Below are positions 7,706-15,799 of a DNA stretch of 35,374 bases, piece by piece. Source of the stretch: Niallia nealsonii (GTDB lineage Bacteria > Bacillota > Bacilli > Bacillales > Cytobacillaceae); contig NZ_PISE01000071.1 of NCBI RefSeq assembly GCF_002835805.1, positions 1-35,374 of the forward strand. Direction: 5' to 3'. Both the position numbers and the translations under genes were made by a program. The notes under the pieces are model-generated. The model had not been told where the DNA came from. It worked only from the letters and a program-made list of their open reading frames with translations, and made no database searches. Position 1 is the stretch's first letter. Every line of letters starts with the position of its first letter.

Positions 7706-9251
7706 ACCATGTTTCAAGTATGTCATCCAACCTACAAAAGGTCTCTTCTGATTTTTTCTTAACAATTGTTAACCAATCCTCCTGCTCTTTCTGCTGTTTC
7801 ATCCTCCCATTTATCATTCTTTTAACTTCATTGGGATTCGGTCCACCCTGTAATGTTCGGATATTGACAAAATAAACAGGATCTAAGGATTGTTGCAATG
7901 TTGTTTCATCTAATGTTAATTTTTTTCCGATAACAGAAACGGCACTTCGGTTTACAATTTCTAATGTAATTTTTTGTGGAGGGAGGTTTTCAGCAAGTGC
8001 CTTTTGTACAATATGGCTTGCGATTATATGGGCTGTACGGAATGGAAGCTGGTCTGTGCGCACGATTGTATCGGCCAGTTCGGTAATAGTTGCAAAACTT
8101 GCTGCAGTTCTTTTTCGTAAAGTATCTTTATTAATTTCAGCTGTTGCAATAACACAGGCTAAAAGTCTACATAATTTATCTAGTAAATGTAAACTTTTCC
8201 AAGCGTATGGCTGCATATCATCTTCTGTATCGACAATGTCGCCAAATGGAGTGTTGTGGAGCATTGTCAGCACAGTGTTTGTATTGCCGACACAACTGGA
8301 TAATAACGATCGAATATGTTCTAAAGAAACTGGATTTCGCTTTTGGGGCATAATCGAACTGATTTGTACATAAGGATCGGCAACACGCAGCACGTTGTAT
8401 TCTTGTGTACTCCAAAGCAACAAATCTTGAACAAATCGACCAAGATTAATAGAGATAATTTGGGTTGAAGTCATGACTTCGGCGATATAATCTGCTCCTG
8501 CAATTGCATCATAAGAGTTTTCTATTACACGATCAAACCCAAGCAGTTCCTTCATTTTTTCCCGGCTGATATTAAATCCAGAAGTAGTAAAAGCGGCCGC
8601 TCCCATTGGACTTGAGTTGCAATGGTTATACGCCAGCTGAAATCGCTCGATATCTCGATTTAAGGAATCTACCACTGCCATTGTATAATGTGCCAATGTA
8701 GTCGGCTGTGCTTGTTGGGTATGAGTATGACCAATCATAAGCGTATCAACATGGATTTTGGCAAATTGAAGAAGTTGTTCTTTTAAAAACAAAATGGAGG
8801 ATAAAGCAGTCTGCATTTTTCCCCTTAATGCAAGACGGAACATGGTAATGCACATATCATTGCGACTTCTTGCTATATGAAGATTTCCTGCAATTTCGCC
8901 TGCTTTATTCAACAGTTCATTTTCAATTTGGAAAAACAAGTCCTCTACTTGACCAGTGTAATGAGAAGTGCGGAGTGTCTGTAAATCTAGACTGTTTATT
9001 GCTTCTGCAATTTTTTTTCCTTCCTCGGCGCTAAGTAGTTGCTGCTCGGTTAACATAATAAGATGTGCTTTATTAATGGCCATCATCGGCTTTAATAAAT
9101 GCACTTTTGCTTCGTCATACGCCGGTTCAAGAACTGTTTCTGTATATGTTTTTCCTGGAAAATGGTGCCCTTCCTTTTGAAAAATTTGCTCTTTTTGCGT
9201 ACCGTCTTGTAAAGTATTTTCCTTTATGGAATCATTATTTGAGGTTTCCAT
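7704..9251 (-). CDS. Argininosuccinate lyase-family C-N lyase (ArgH-like paralogue)
   Basis: 515 aa of the fumarase/aspartase superfamily, ASL branch. Motifs seen are HIARSRNDM (125-133), GHTHTQQAQPTT (174-185) with the catalytic-type histidines, and the flexible-loop signature SSIMPQKRNP (298-307) with the catalytic serine. The start is fixed by AGGAGG just upstream. Canonical ArgH is about 460 aa; this protein has an extra polar N-terminus of some 40 residues and departs from the usual HTGRSRNDQ. No argG or other arginine gene is nearby, and it converges on an organosulfur/organonitrogen locus. It may therefore be a paralogue that cleaves another N-succinyl (or S-succinyl) compound, as EDDS lyase of the same family does. 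True ArgH activity is not excluded. Confidence 0.75.
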   Translation of the reverse strand: METSNNDSIKENTLQDGTQKEQIFQKEGHHFPGKTYTETVLEPAYDEAKVHLLKPMMAINKAHLIMLTEQQLLSAEEGKKIAEAINSLDLQTLRTSHYTGQVEDLFFQIENELLNKAGEIAGNLHIARSRNDMCITMFRLALRGKMQTALSSILFLKEQLLQFAKIHVDTLMIGHTHTQQAQPTTLAHYTMAVVDSLNRDIERFQLAYNHCNSSPMGAAAFTTSGFNISREKMKELLGFDRVIENSYDAIAGADYIAEVMTSTQIISINLGRFVQDLLLWSTQEYNVLRVADPYVQISSIMPQKRNPVSLEHIRSLLSSCVGNTNTVLTMLHNTPFGDIVDTEDDMQPYAWKSLHLLDKLCRLLACVIATAEINKDTLRKRTAASFATITELADTIVRTDQLPFRTAHIIASHIVQKALAENLPPQKITLEIVNRSAVSVIGKKLTLDETTLQQSLDPVYFVNIRTLQGGPNPNEVKRMINGRMKQQKEQEDWLTIVKKKSEETFCRLDDILETW

Positions 9252-9445
9252 TATTCTTCCTCCTCAAGGATTAATTAAAGTTGCATGTTTATTTTTATCT
9301 TATTCTTTTAGCCTAGAGAATGTTATTTAATTAAGAGGAAATAAGGGTTAGAGTTGGAAAAAAGGGAGGGAGAAATCAAATAAAAAGAAGGAATAGAAAC
9401 TTAAATCATGGAATTTCTATATATAAAAAAGGGAGGAATTGTAAT

Positions 9446-10084
9446 TTGAATATATCTGTAGAAAAGCTTTATAAACAATTCATAAAAAACAAAGAAAGCA
9501 ATCAAACATTATTAATAGGTATAGATGGTTGTGGGGGATCCGGCAAAAGCACTTTAGCAGAAAGTTTAAAGGCAATCGATCAACCAAATGTTGCAGTTAT
9601 TCATATGGATGATTTCTATAAAACTTCCAAACAAAGAGAATCAGTAGATAAAGAGATTGGCGGCAATTGGGATTGTGATCGTGTAAAGGAACAAGTTCTA
9701 ATTCCTTTAAGCAAAAATCAAAATACTCGCTATCAACGATATGATTGGAACACAGATCAGATTTCAGAATGGCATAATGTTTCTGCTAGAGGAGTTGTCA
9801 TTATAGAAGGATGCTACTCGTTAATAGAAAGATTTAGAACTTACTACGATTTTACTATTTGGATGGAAACTCCAAGAGATGTAAGATTATCCCGAGGGAT
9901 TGAACGAGACGGCGAAGAGAAGCGGGGGTTATGGGAAGATTTATGGATGCCCGCAGAAGAACTTTATATAAAGGCTCAAAAGCCGATGGAACATGCAGAT
10001 TTTGTTATTGATGGAACTGGTAAAAAATCCGATATAAAAGATCTGGAGATAAATGTTTTAAAAAGTTCTGCCTTCTTATTATAA
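9446..10084 (+). CDS. Uridine kinase-like P-loop NTPase
   Basis: 212 aa from a TTG start preceded by GGGAGG. Walker A is GCGGSGKS (28-35). IHMDDFYK follows, as in uridine kinase/phosphoribulokinase folds, with later IIEGCYSL (Walker B-like) and R-x-x-R around VRLSRGIERDG. Substrate residues cannot be assigned, so uridine kinase activity is only a family-level guess. It appears monocistronic. The 3' end carries a perfect CTTCTTAT/ATAAGAAG dyad across the stop codon. Confidence 0.75.
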   Translation: MNISVEKLYKQFIKNKESNQTLLIGIDGCGGSGKSTLAESLKAIDQPNVAVIHMDDFYKTSKQRESVDKEIGGNWDCDRVKEQVLIPLSKNQNTRYQRYDWNTDQISEWHNVSARGVVIIEGCYSLIERFRTYYDFTIWMETPRDVRLSRGIERDGEEKRGLWEDLWMPAEELYIKAQKPMEHADFVIDGTGKKSDIKDLEINVLKSSAFLL

Positions 10085-10144
10085 GAAGAGCATTACTTTT
10101 GGAAGAAGTGAAATTCCATAAGGAGAGCTGTGTAGAAGCTAGTT

Positions 10145-10311
10145 ATGAAAAATTATATTAAATTTTTATCTGTCAATTTGTATTATTTAGTATACTTTTT
10201 GTTCTTAATAGTATTTTAGATCAATATATCAGCAAATCATTTACATATGTGGATCTTATTGCAATCTGCATTAGTCTGCTTGATGCTGCAATCATTGTTA
10301 TCACGCATTAA
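10145..10311 (+). pseudogene. Frameshifted small membrane-protein ORF truncated by a repeat
   Basis: From ATG 10145 the frame reads MKNYIKFLSVNLYYLVYFLF and stops at 10217. The same hydrophobic character continues in another frame (ILDQYISKSFTYVDLIAIC..., ending ...AAIIVITH) to a TAA at 10309-10311. That stop lies within the left end of the 151-bp repeat. A small two-helix protein with one frameshift is the simplest reading, but no homologue is recognised and the ribosome site is weak. Confidence 0.35.
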
Positions 10312-10455
10312 CGGGCTTTTGACCCCCACCTAAGGGATGGTAAGAGAAAATGAGAAATCTAGGTGGGGGATAACTGCCCATAAAAGCCTGATTGGTTCAA
10401 CTAACAATCAGTGGTGGATGAAGAAAACTCCCGCTGATCGAAGTTTCACTTTATT
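10305..10455 (+). repeat. Structured 151-bp dispersed repeat, copy 1
   Basis: It starts GCATTAACGGGC and ends AAGTTTCACTTTATT, as does copy 2 at 15075-15225 in the same orientation. Stem 1 is CCCCCACCTA (10323-10332) with TAGGTGGGGG (10360-10369), closed outside by GGCTTTT/AAAAGCC. Stem 2 pairs CAATCAGTGG with CCGCTGATCG imperfectly. The two copies differ but keep the pairing. It resembles a MITE-like or IS200/IS605-derived palindromic element; no transposase is present. Confidence 0.75.
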
Positions 10456-10654
10456 TTGGCAAGCAAGCTATATGGAAGCTTAGAAGGCCTTCATTTACGA
10501 AATTAAATTTTTCTTTCTATTCCTGCCTTTCTATTAGCGATCCTTTTTATTGAGTTATTAACTGAAATGTTTAGTTGGTAAAGGAAGAAAAAGACTGCGT
10601 CGAGAAAATTATAGTAAAAATCGCATGGAAACAGATAATCAATGAGGTGGATTT

Positions 10655-11212
10655 ATGCAATTTGTTCTAATATTTGGACCACAAGCAGTTGGGAAAATGA
10701 CGGTTGGACAGGAACTAGAAAAAATCACAGAATTAAAGCTTTTTCATAATCATATGACAATCGAATTAGTGTATCCCTTATTCGGATTCAGCCAAGAAAC
10801 ATGGAGATTGGTAGATTTATTTCGTTTAGAGATATTTAAAGAAGTGGCTAAAAGTGATTTGTCTGGCATGATTTTCACTTATGTATGGGCATTTGATCAG
10901 CAAGAAGACTGGGATTTTGTTGAGACTATATGCCGTATTTTTGAGGAAAAAGGAGGAGATATTTACTTTGTGGAACTTGAAGCGGATTTTGAAGAAAGGC
11001 TAATCCGTAATAAAACGCCTCATAGACTTGAGCATAAACCTACAAAAAGAAATATTAAGCAGTCTGAACGAGAATTGAAAAGTTCCATGGATGTATACAG
11101 ATTGAATTCAATAAAAGGAGAAATAAAAAGAAGGAATTATATAAAAATAAACAATACAAAGCTTCAGCCTGAGGCAGTCGCCAAAATGATAAAAGATCAA
11201 TTCCATTTATAG
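10655..11212 (+). CDS. Small P-loop (shikimate kinase-like/AAA) ATP-binding protein
   Basis: 185 aa. Walker A is GPQAVGKMT (8-16), where Met replaces the usual Ser/Thr before Thr16. An HNHMTIELVYPLFG block and charged C-terminal half follow. It belongs to the family of small kinase-like NTPases often annotated as AAA or shikimate kinase; the phosphate acceptor is unknown. The ATG follows AATGAGGTGG. It stands alone between the repeat and a gene-free stretch. Confidence 0.7.
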   Translation: MQFVLIFGPQAVGKMTVGQELEKITELKLFHNHMTIELVYPLFGFSQETWRLVDLFRLEIFKEVAKSDLSGMIFTYVWAFDQQEDWDFVETICRIFEEKGGDIYFVELEADFEERLIRNKTPHRLEHKPTKRNIKQSERELKSSMDVYRLNSIKGEIKRRNYIKINNTKLQPEAVAKMIKDQFHL

Positions 11213-11578
11213 CAAATTATTTAGGGTAGTTGGCAAGTACTTTGTCTGTAAGATATAATCATATGCTTTTTCGCTGTTAATCAGGGGCAAAGAATGTTAA
11301 CGGCATAAGTGTAGATAAGTGATTCTGAGTGTTGGGAAGTTGATATTTGGTGCTATGATTACACCAATACATCTCTATATCTGCCATCATCCAAGCCATG
11401 CGGATTGCATAAATAGCTGGTTTAAAGAGAGGTTAATAGAAAAGTTATAGAGAAGGTATGCGCTATACTCGCTAGAACTTAGGTATTATTATCTTATTCC
11501 GTTTTTTAACAATATAAAAGGTTAGGATAAAAAATAATCCGAGTTTCTTCCATCTCCACATTCCATATTTTTAAAAAA
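11213..11578. other. Gene-free stretch
   Basis: I see no ORF with a ribosome site, no RNA gene and no protein remnant I could recognise in any frame. Confidence 0.5.
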
Positions 11579-11620
11579 ACAAAAAGAAGTAAAGCGTTAT
11601 TGCCTTACTTCTTTTTGTTT
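11579..11620. terminator. Terminator of the SpoIID-domain gene (likely bidirectional)
   Basis: ACAAAAAGAAGTAA-GC pairs with GC-TTACTTCTTTTTGT around a short loop, with A-rich and T-rich flanks on opposite strands. It ends a few bases before the stop codon of the minus-strand gene. Confidence 0.8.
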
Positions 11621-11624
11621 TTTG

Positions 11625-14282
11625 TTATTTTACATTTTTTACATACTTAGTAGATACATAACCATTAACTTTTCCATATTTTATTTGATACCATGATCCA
11701 TTTTTAGCATATAAGGTTATTTTTTTATTATTTGGAACGGTGCCTACCTTTTTTGAGGATGCAGTTGGCTTCTGCCTAACATTTAGACTAGATGCTTTTA
11801 CTGTTCCTGTTTTTACTTTGTATAAATTAAACTTCTTTGTAGCTGTTTTTTTCAACTTATTTGAGTTTACTGATTCAATAGATACGGTATAGTTTCCATC
11901 ACTAGTATTTCCTACACTCCAAGTATAGGAATAAGCCCCTGCTTTTAGTGACTTATTAGAGACAAGTGTTTTGACGATTTTATTTTTGCTGTTTTTGATT
12001 TTTACCGTTGTTGTCGTAGTCTGATTTACATGAAAGTTTACTTTTATTTGATTGTTGCTAGTATTATAGCTTGTCTTTATATCCTTAATTGTAGGGGGGG
12101 CAGCCTTTTTGAATGTGTACTTCTGAGTTGTTGTCTTTTTTTGATTATTACTATTTGTTAAACTAATATATACTGTGTATGTTCCATTATTTACTTTACT
12201 GACATCCCAGTAATACGTTATTGTTCCTGCTGCTTTAGATTGGTTGGTCGCTAAAATTTTGACGACTTTGTTTTTACTGTCTTTTATCTGAACAGTTGTC
12301 TTCGTTGTTTGATTTACATGAAAACTTACCTGTACTTTATTATTTTTTGCATCATAGCTGGTTTTTACATCTTTAATGGCTGATGTAGCTATGGAAGCTT
12401 TTGTTAATATAAATTTTTGAGCAGAAGTTGTTTCCTTACCAGCACTATTAGCGGATACTATTTCTAATGTATAGGTTCCGTTATTTACATTTGAAGTGTC
12501 CCAACTATAAGAAGCAGTTCCTGCAGCAATGGATTGACTGCTAGCTAATGTTTTAATGACTTTATTGTTGCTGTCTTTAATGTTCACCGTTGTTTTGGTT
12601 GCCTGATTCACGATAAAGGAGGCAGCCATTTTATTTGTCGATACATCATAAGAAGTTTTAATCGAACTGATGGAAGGAGCAGAAACTTTTGCTACTTGAG
12701 CGACTGCCTCCATTGTTGTTTGGTTATTATTACTGTCTATTGCAATGATTTCAGCAGTGTAGTTTCCATTGCTCCAGTCCGAAACATCGGCTGTATAGGA
12801 ATGACTGCCAACATCTATGGACTCATTATTTAAAAGAGTCGTAATAATCTTATTAGCTGAATCCTTAATTCTGACAATGATATTAGCTGTTTTAGTTAGA
12901 GTAAAAGATACGTTGACGGTATCATTTGAGCTGCTAAAGGAAGCTGCTGCATCTTTTACGAAAGGGCCTGAAATATCAGTTTTTGTATATTCCGTTATTA
13001 AATCGGTTCCAGGATAATAGAATTCTAGAATGGTTTTATAGTTTTGCCCCGCTATTGCCCGATTATTGGAACCGTACTGGCTTAATCCAACACCGTGGCC
13101 ATATCCCCTTCCTGCAATACTGTGGGCGACAGAGCTGGAAGAACTTTCAATTATTACCGATGTTTTAACAATAGAAGATCCAAGCATTGCTCGCATTTGT
13201 GTATAGTTCACATTCGTTTTCTTTATCGTTTGTAAAGCAAGCTCACCATCATTCATTAAATCCTTCACATAAAACTGAACGGTAAGAGAACCAGCAGCTA
13301 CTCTTTTAGTGGCAGACGGGTTATTCAATGACAAGGTTGGAATGGAAACAATCTTTAAATCCTTGTCTTCATAGCCATTATCCTTTAACCATTTTTTAAT
13401 ATTGGCTGACACTGTACTGTCTTTTTCAGAAACTTTGTTCCACCATGTATCTGGTTCTGCCAAATCTTTGTCCTTCATGTCGATTTGGGTTGTTTGTATG
13501 TCAAAATTCCAAGAGTAGTTCGTATCATACGGATCTATATAGGATTGCAAATAAGCATATTCATTTCCCCAGGCACTTTTAGCTGATTCCACTATCCCTC
13601 CATTACTTGCAGAGAAGACAGCATCAATTAAACGATTATTGTATTTTAATACTTGTCCTGTTGTATCTGCTACAGCCTTATTGGAATTATTATAGTAATC
13701 ACCTATCATATATCCACCATACACTTGGTAATTGGTTGTATCATCAATCGTTTTGTTATCAAAGTTCCACGAATAAGTACGAGCTGCAACTGCTTGTGCT
13801 TTTAATGCTTCGATATTCCAGGACGCATACATTTCATTAGGGACAACTCCCTTCACATAATCTTCCATTCCCACTGTGTTGATTGGCCGTATATAATTTT
13901 TTCCGCTGACAGCCTCTATCATGAATTGAAAAGAACCTTTATATTCCCGATTATTAATAGTCAGGTAACTATCTGAACTAGATGAAGATAAGGTAAAGGA
14001 ACTTGATGAATAAATAAGCTTGCCATCTAAATATAAATTTAGTTTCAAGTCTTCTAATTCAAGCGTGTAAGCCTTATTACTGTTTAAAGTTGTCTCTTTA
14101 TCACCAATTTTATAGGTACCGGCTGGTTTAATAGAAATTTGTGTTTTATTTCCAAGATAGTTCTTTAACTTTACATGTACTTGTGGCTCTTCTTCACTTG
14201 CATAGGCAATATATTCATAAGCTTGCAGAAGTGAAATCAGCAGCATCAATGATATTGATAAGGAAAGTATTTTTTTTAGCAT
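11625..14282 (-). CDS. Secreted SpoIID/LytB-domain protein with four Ig-like repeats and a C-terminal SH3 domain
   Basis: 885 aa. Residues 1-29 form a Sec signal peptide. Residues about 130-430 are a SpoIID domain: EDYVKGVVPNEM with Glu149 at the catalytic position of SpoIID lytic transglycosylases, ALKAQAVAARTYS, and GRGYGHGVGLSQYG near 392-404. Four FlgD/Ig-like repeats of about 95 aa follow (439-533, 534-629, 630-726, 727-823), sharing TTVxIKDSxNKVxKTL and NNGTYT. A bacterial SH3 domain (826-883, SSLNVRQKPTASSKKVG...GYVSTKYV) should bind peptidoglycan. The ATG is preceded by AAAGGAGTTCAT. It is larger than sporulation SpoIID (about 340 aa), so it is more likely a cell-wall enzyme or amidase enhancer than the engulfment protein. 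Confidence 0.88.
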   Translation of the reverse strand: MLKKILSLSISLMLLISLLQAYEYIAYASEEEPQVHVKLKNYLGNKTQISIKPAGTYKIGDKETTLNSNKAYTLELEDLKLNLYLDGKLIYSSSSFTLSSSSSDSYLTINNREYKGSFQFMIEAVSGKNYIRPINTVGMEDYVKGVVPNEMYASWNIEALKAQAVAARTYSWNFDNKTIDDTTNYQVYGGYMIGDYYNNSNKAVADTTGQVLKYNNRLIDAVFSASNGGIVESAKSAWGNEYAYLQSYIDPYDTNYSWNFDIQTTQIDMKDKDLAEPDTWWNKVSEKDSTVSANIKKWLKDNGYEDKDLKIVSIPTLSLNNPSATKRVAAGSLTVQFYVKDLMNDGELALQTIKKTNVNYTQMRAMLGSSIVKTSVIIESSSSSVAHSIAGRGYGHGVGLSQYGSNNRAIAGQNYKTILEFYYPGTDLITEYTKTDISGPFVKDAAASFSSSNDTVNVSFTLTKTANIIVRIKDSANKIITTLLNNESIDVGSHSYTADVSDWSNGNYTAEIIAIDSNNNQTTMEAVAQVAKVSAPSISSIKTSYDVSTNKMAASFIVNQATKTTVNIKDSNNKVIKTLASSQSIAAGTASYSWDTSNVNNGTYTLEIVSANSAGKETTSAQKFILTKASIATSAIKDVKTSYDAKNNKVQVSFHVNQTTKTTVQIKDSKNKVVKILATNQSKAAGTITYYWDVSKVNNGTYTVYISLTNSNNQKKTTTQKYTFKKAAPPTIKDIKTSYNTSNNQIKVNFHVNQTTTTTVKIKNSKNKIVKTLVSNKSLKAGAYSYTWSVGNTSDGNYTVSIESVNSNKLKKTATKKFNLYKVKTGTVKASSLNVRQKPTASSKKVGTVPNNKKITLYAKNGSWYQIKYGKVNGYVSTKYVKNVK

Positions 14283-14659
14283 ATGAACTCCTTTATAAAA
14301 ACTCTTAATCTATCAATAATAGGAAAAAATCTATTATCTTGACTTTTCTTGTATTGAAAAAATCTTCTTTGATTCTATCATAGTTAGATTCTATTTTTTC
14401 GTGGTTAATGTTGGATATATAAAGGGGCAACAAGAAGGTAACTATTCAGTTTAGATTAATTAATTTTCCATCATTTTTTAGAAGATGTGGTTTTGTTAAA
14501 TGGCTTGCTGATTTAGGTACTTTCCTTGCAAATTTTTATAAAAATAGGGAAGAGTGATGATTAAATCATTTCTAATAAAAGTAAATTACAATTTAATGGG
14601 TCGAACAAGTAGTCAAGTACGCGCTAACTTTAGTGAATCAACAAAAGCTGTTCATTGCT
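14283..14659. other. Gene-free upstream region
   Basis: This AT-rich stretch between the SpoIID-domain gene (minus) and a GH18 remnant (plus) should hold the promoter of the former. No ORF or RNA gene was recognised. Confidence 0.45.
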
Positions 14660-14976
14660 ATGCTGTTATATGGATATGATAAAGTCGCTATCGGCGAATT
14701 CAACTCAGGGATTATCTGTCTTTGTTGCACAAAATGAGGCAATTTCAGCGGGAGCACCTATTCAATATGACAATCCGGCTAAATCGCCATGGTTATCGGT
14801 ATTGGTCCGGAAATGTAGAGCATATTGTTTGGTTTGAGGATATTCGAAGCTATATAGAAAAATATCAACTCATTGATATTTATAAATTGGCTGGAACAAC
14901 TTTTTGGCATATTAGATTGCCTGCACCTCAGAATTGGGCTTTGTTGTATAAGGAGATAACAGTTGTAAAAAACTGA
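14660..14976 (+). pseudogene. C-terminal remnant of a GH18 spore-cortex-lytic enzyme (YaaH/SleL type)
   Basis: Family-typical pieces appear in order but in three frames: LLYGYD (14660), then AQNEAISAGAPIQYDNPAKS (about 14720-14785), then VEHIVWFEDIRSYIEKYQL and LAGTTFWHIRLPAPQNW up to a stop at 14974-14976. In YaaH/SleL proteins the end of the GH18 barrel reads IQYD...SPFF, HEVWFED.RS...KYQL..., G..FW.LG.PFPQNW. The N-terminal LysM domains and most of the barrel are missing, so this is a decayed fragment. Confidence 0.6.
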
Positions 14977-14991
14977 ATTTGGCATATGAAG

Positions 14992-15032
14992 GAGTTCAAC
15001 TTAGGAAATCCCAAAATCCTAAGTTAAACTCT
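14992..15032. repeat. Long inverted repeat after the GH18 remnant
   Basis: GAGTTCAACTTAGGA (14992-15006) pairs with TCCTAAGTTAAACTC (15018-15032), with one mismatch and an 11-base loop. No T run follows, so it is not a standard terminator, although it could be the remains of the lost gene's terminator. Confidence 0.5.
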
Positions 15033-15074
15033 ATAAGTAGTCTAATTCTTATATGCGAACTTCCATTTTATCCG

Positions 15075-15225
15075 GCATTAACGGGCAGTAAAACTCCCAC
15101 TTAAGGGAGGATGAGAAGAAACGAGAAATCTAGGTGGGGGATAACTGCCCGTAAAGACCCGATTGGTTCAACTAACAATCAGTGGGGATGGAGAAACCCC
15201 CCACTGATTGAAGTTTCACTTTATT
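15075..15225 (+). repeat. Structured 151-bp dispersed repeat, copy 2
   Basis: It has the same ends and orientation as copy 1. Outer stem CGGGCAGT (15082-15089) pairs with ACTGCCCG (15144-15151). Inner CTCCCACTTA pairs with TAGGTGGGGG (15131-15140) through two G-T pairs. Stem 2 is a perfect CAATCAGTGGGG (15176-15187)/CCCCACTGATTG (15199-15210). It lies between the GH18 remnant and the 3' end of the acetyltransferase gene. Confidence 0.78.
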
Positions 15226-15256
15226 CGATAGGAATTTTTTAGCATTCTACTTGAAT

Positions 15257-15685
15257 TCACAGCTTTTTTAGAAAAACATAGCTGCCTTTGTTATATTTCA
15301 TTTTCTCTTCATAAAATCGATGGGCATCTACACGCTGCAGTCCTGATGAGAGGGAGACAATATCATAGCCATGTTTCTTAGACCATTCTTCTACATAACT
15401 TAAAAGTTTAGCGCCATACCCTTTTGCCCGGCTATTTGCATCTGTAATAAGGTCACATACCCAGATAAATCTTCCGTTATATAAGGTAACCATTGGCATA
15501 AATCCTGTTACTGCGGCAATTTGTTCCTTTTCATATAAAGCAACCATTGTATATTGGTTCTTTTCTTTCGCTTCTTGCACCAATTGAAGATAATTTATTT
15601 CATCCAAATGTGTTCTTAATTGTTTCATCACTGGAAAGGCTTCCTTCCATTCAAGTTCACCTTTTAATTCTTTTATTTTGATCAT
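15257..15685 (-). CDS. GNAT-family N-acetyltransferase
   Basis: About 142 aa. The acetyl-CoA-binding motif A is seen as DANSRAKGYGAKLL (R-x-x-G-x-G/A), preceded by the strand RFIWVCDLIT. The C-terminal HRFYEEKMKYNKGSYVFLKKL is typical of small GNATs. AAGGAG lies directly against the upstream ATG (15694) but nine bases before the ATG at 15685, so the latter is the likelier start. It is divergent from a MocR-type regulator with a short shared intergenic region, which suggests control by that regulator. The substrate is unknown. Confidence 0.82.
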   Translation of the reverse strand: MIKIKELKGELEWKEAFPVMKQLRTHLDEINYLQLVQEAKEKNQYTMVALYEKEQIAAVTGFMPMVTLYNGRFIWVCDLITDANSRAKGYGAKLLSYVEEWSKKHGYDIVSLSSGLQRVDAHRFYEEKMKYNKGSYVFLKKL

Positions 15686-15799
15686 TTTTATCATCTCCTT
15701 ATAAGTGGGATTATCTATTATTTAATCATAAACTGATATAATAAAAAGTATCAGATTAGGAGATTTTAATAGCACCAGTTGAAGAGAGGGAAGAAGCTT

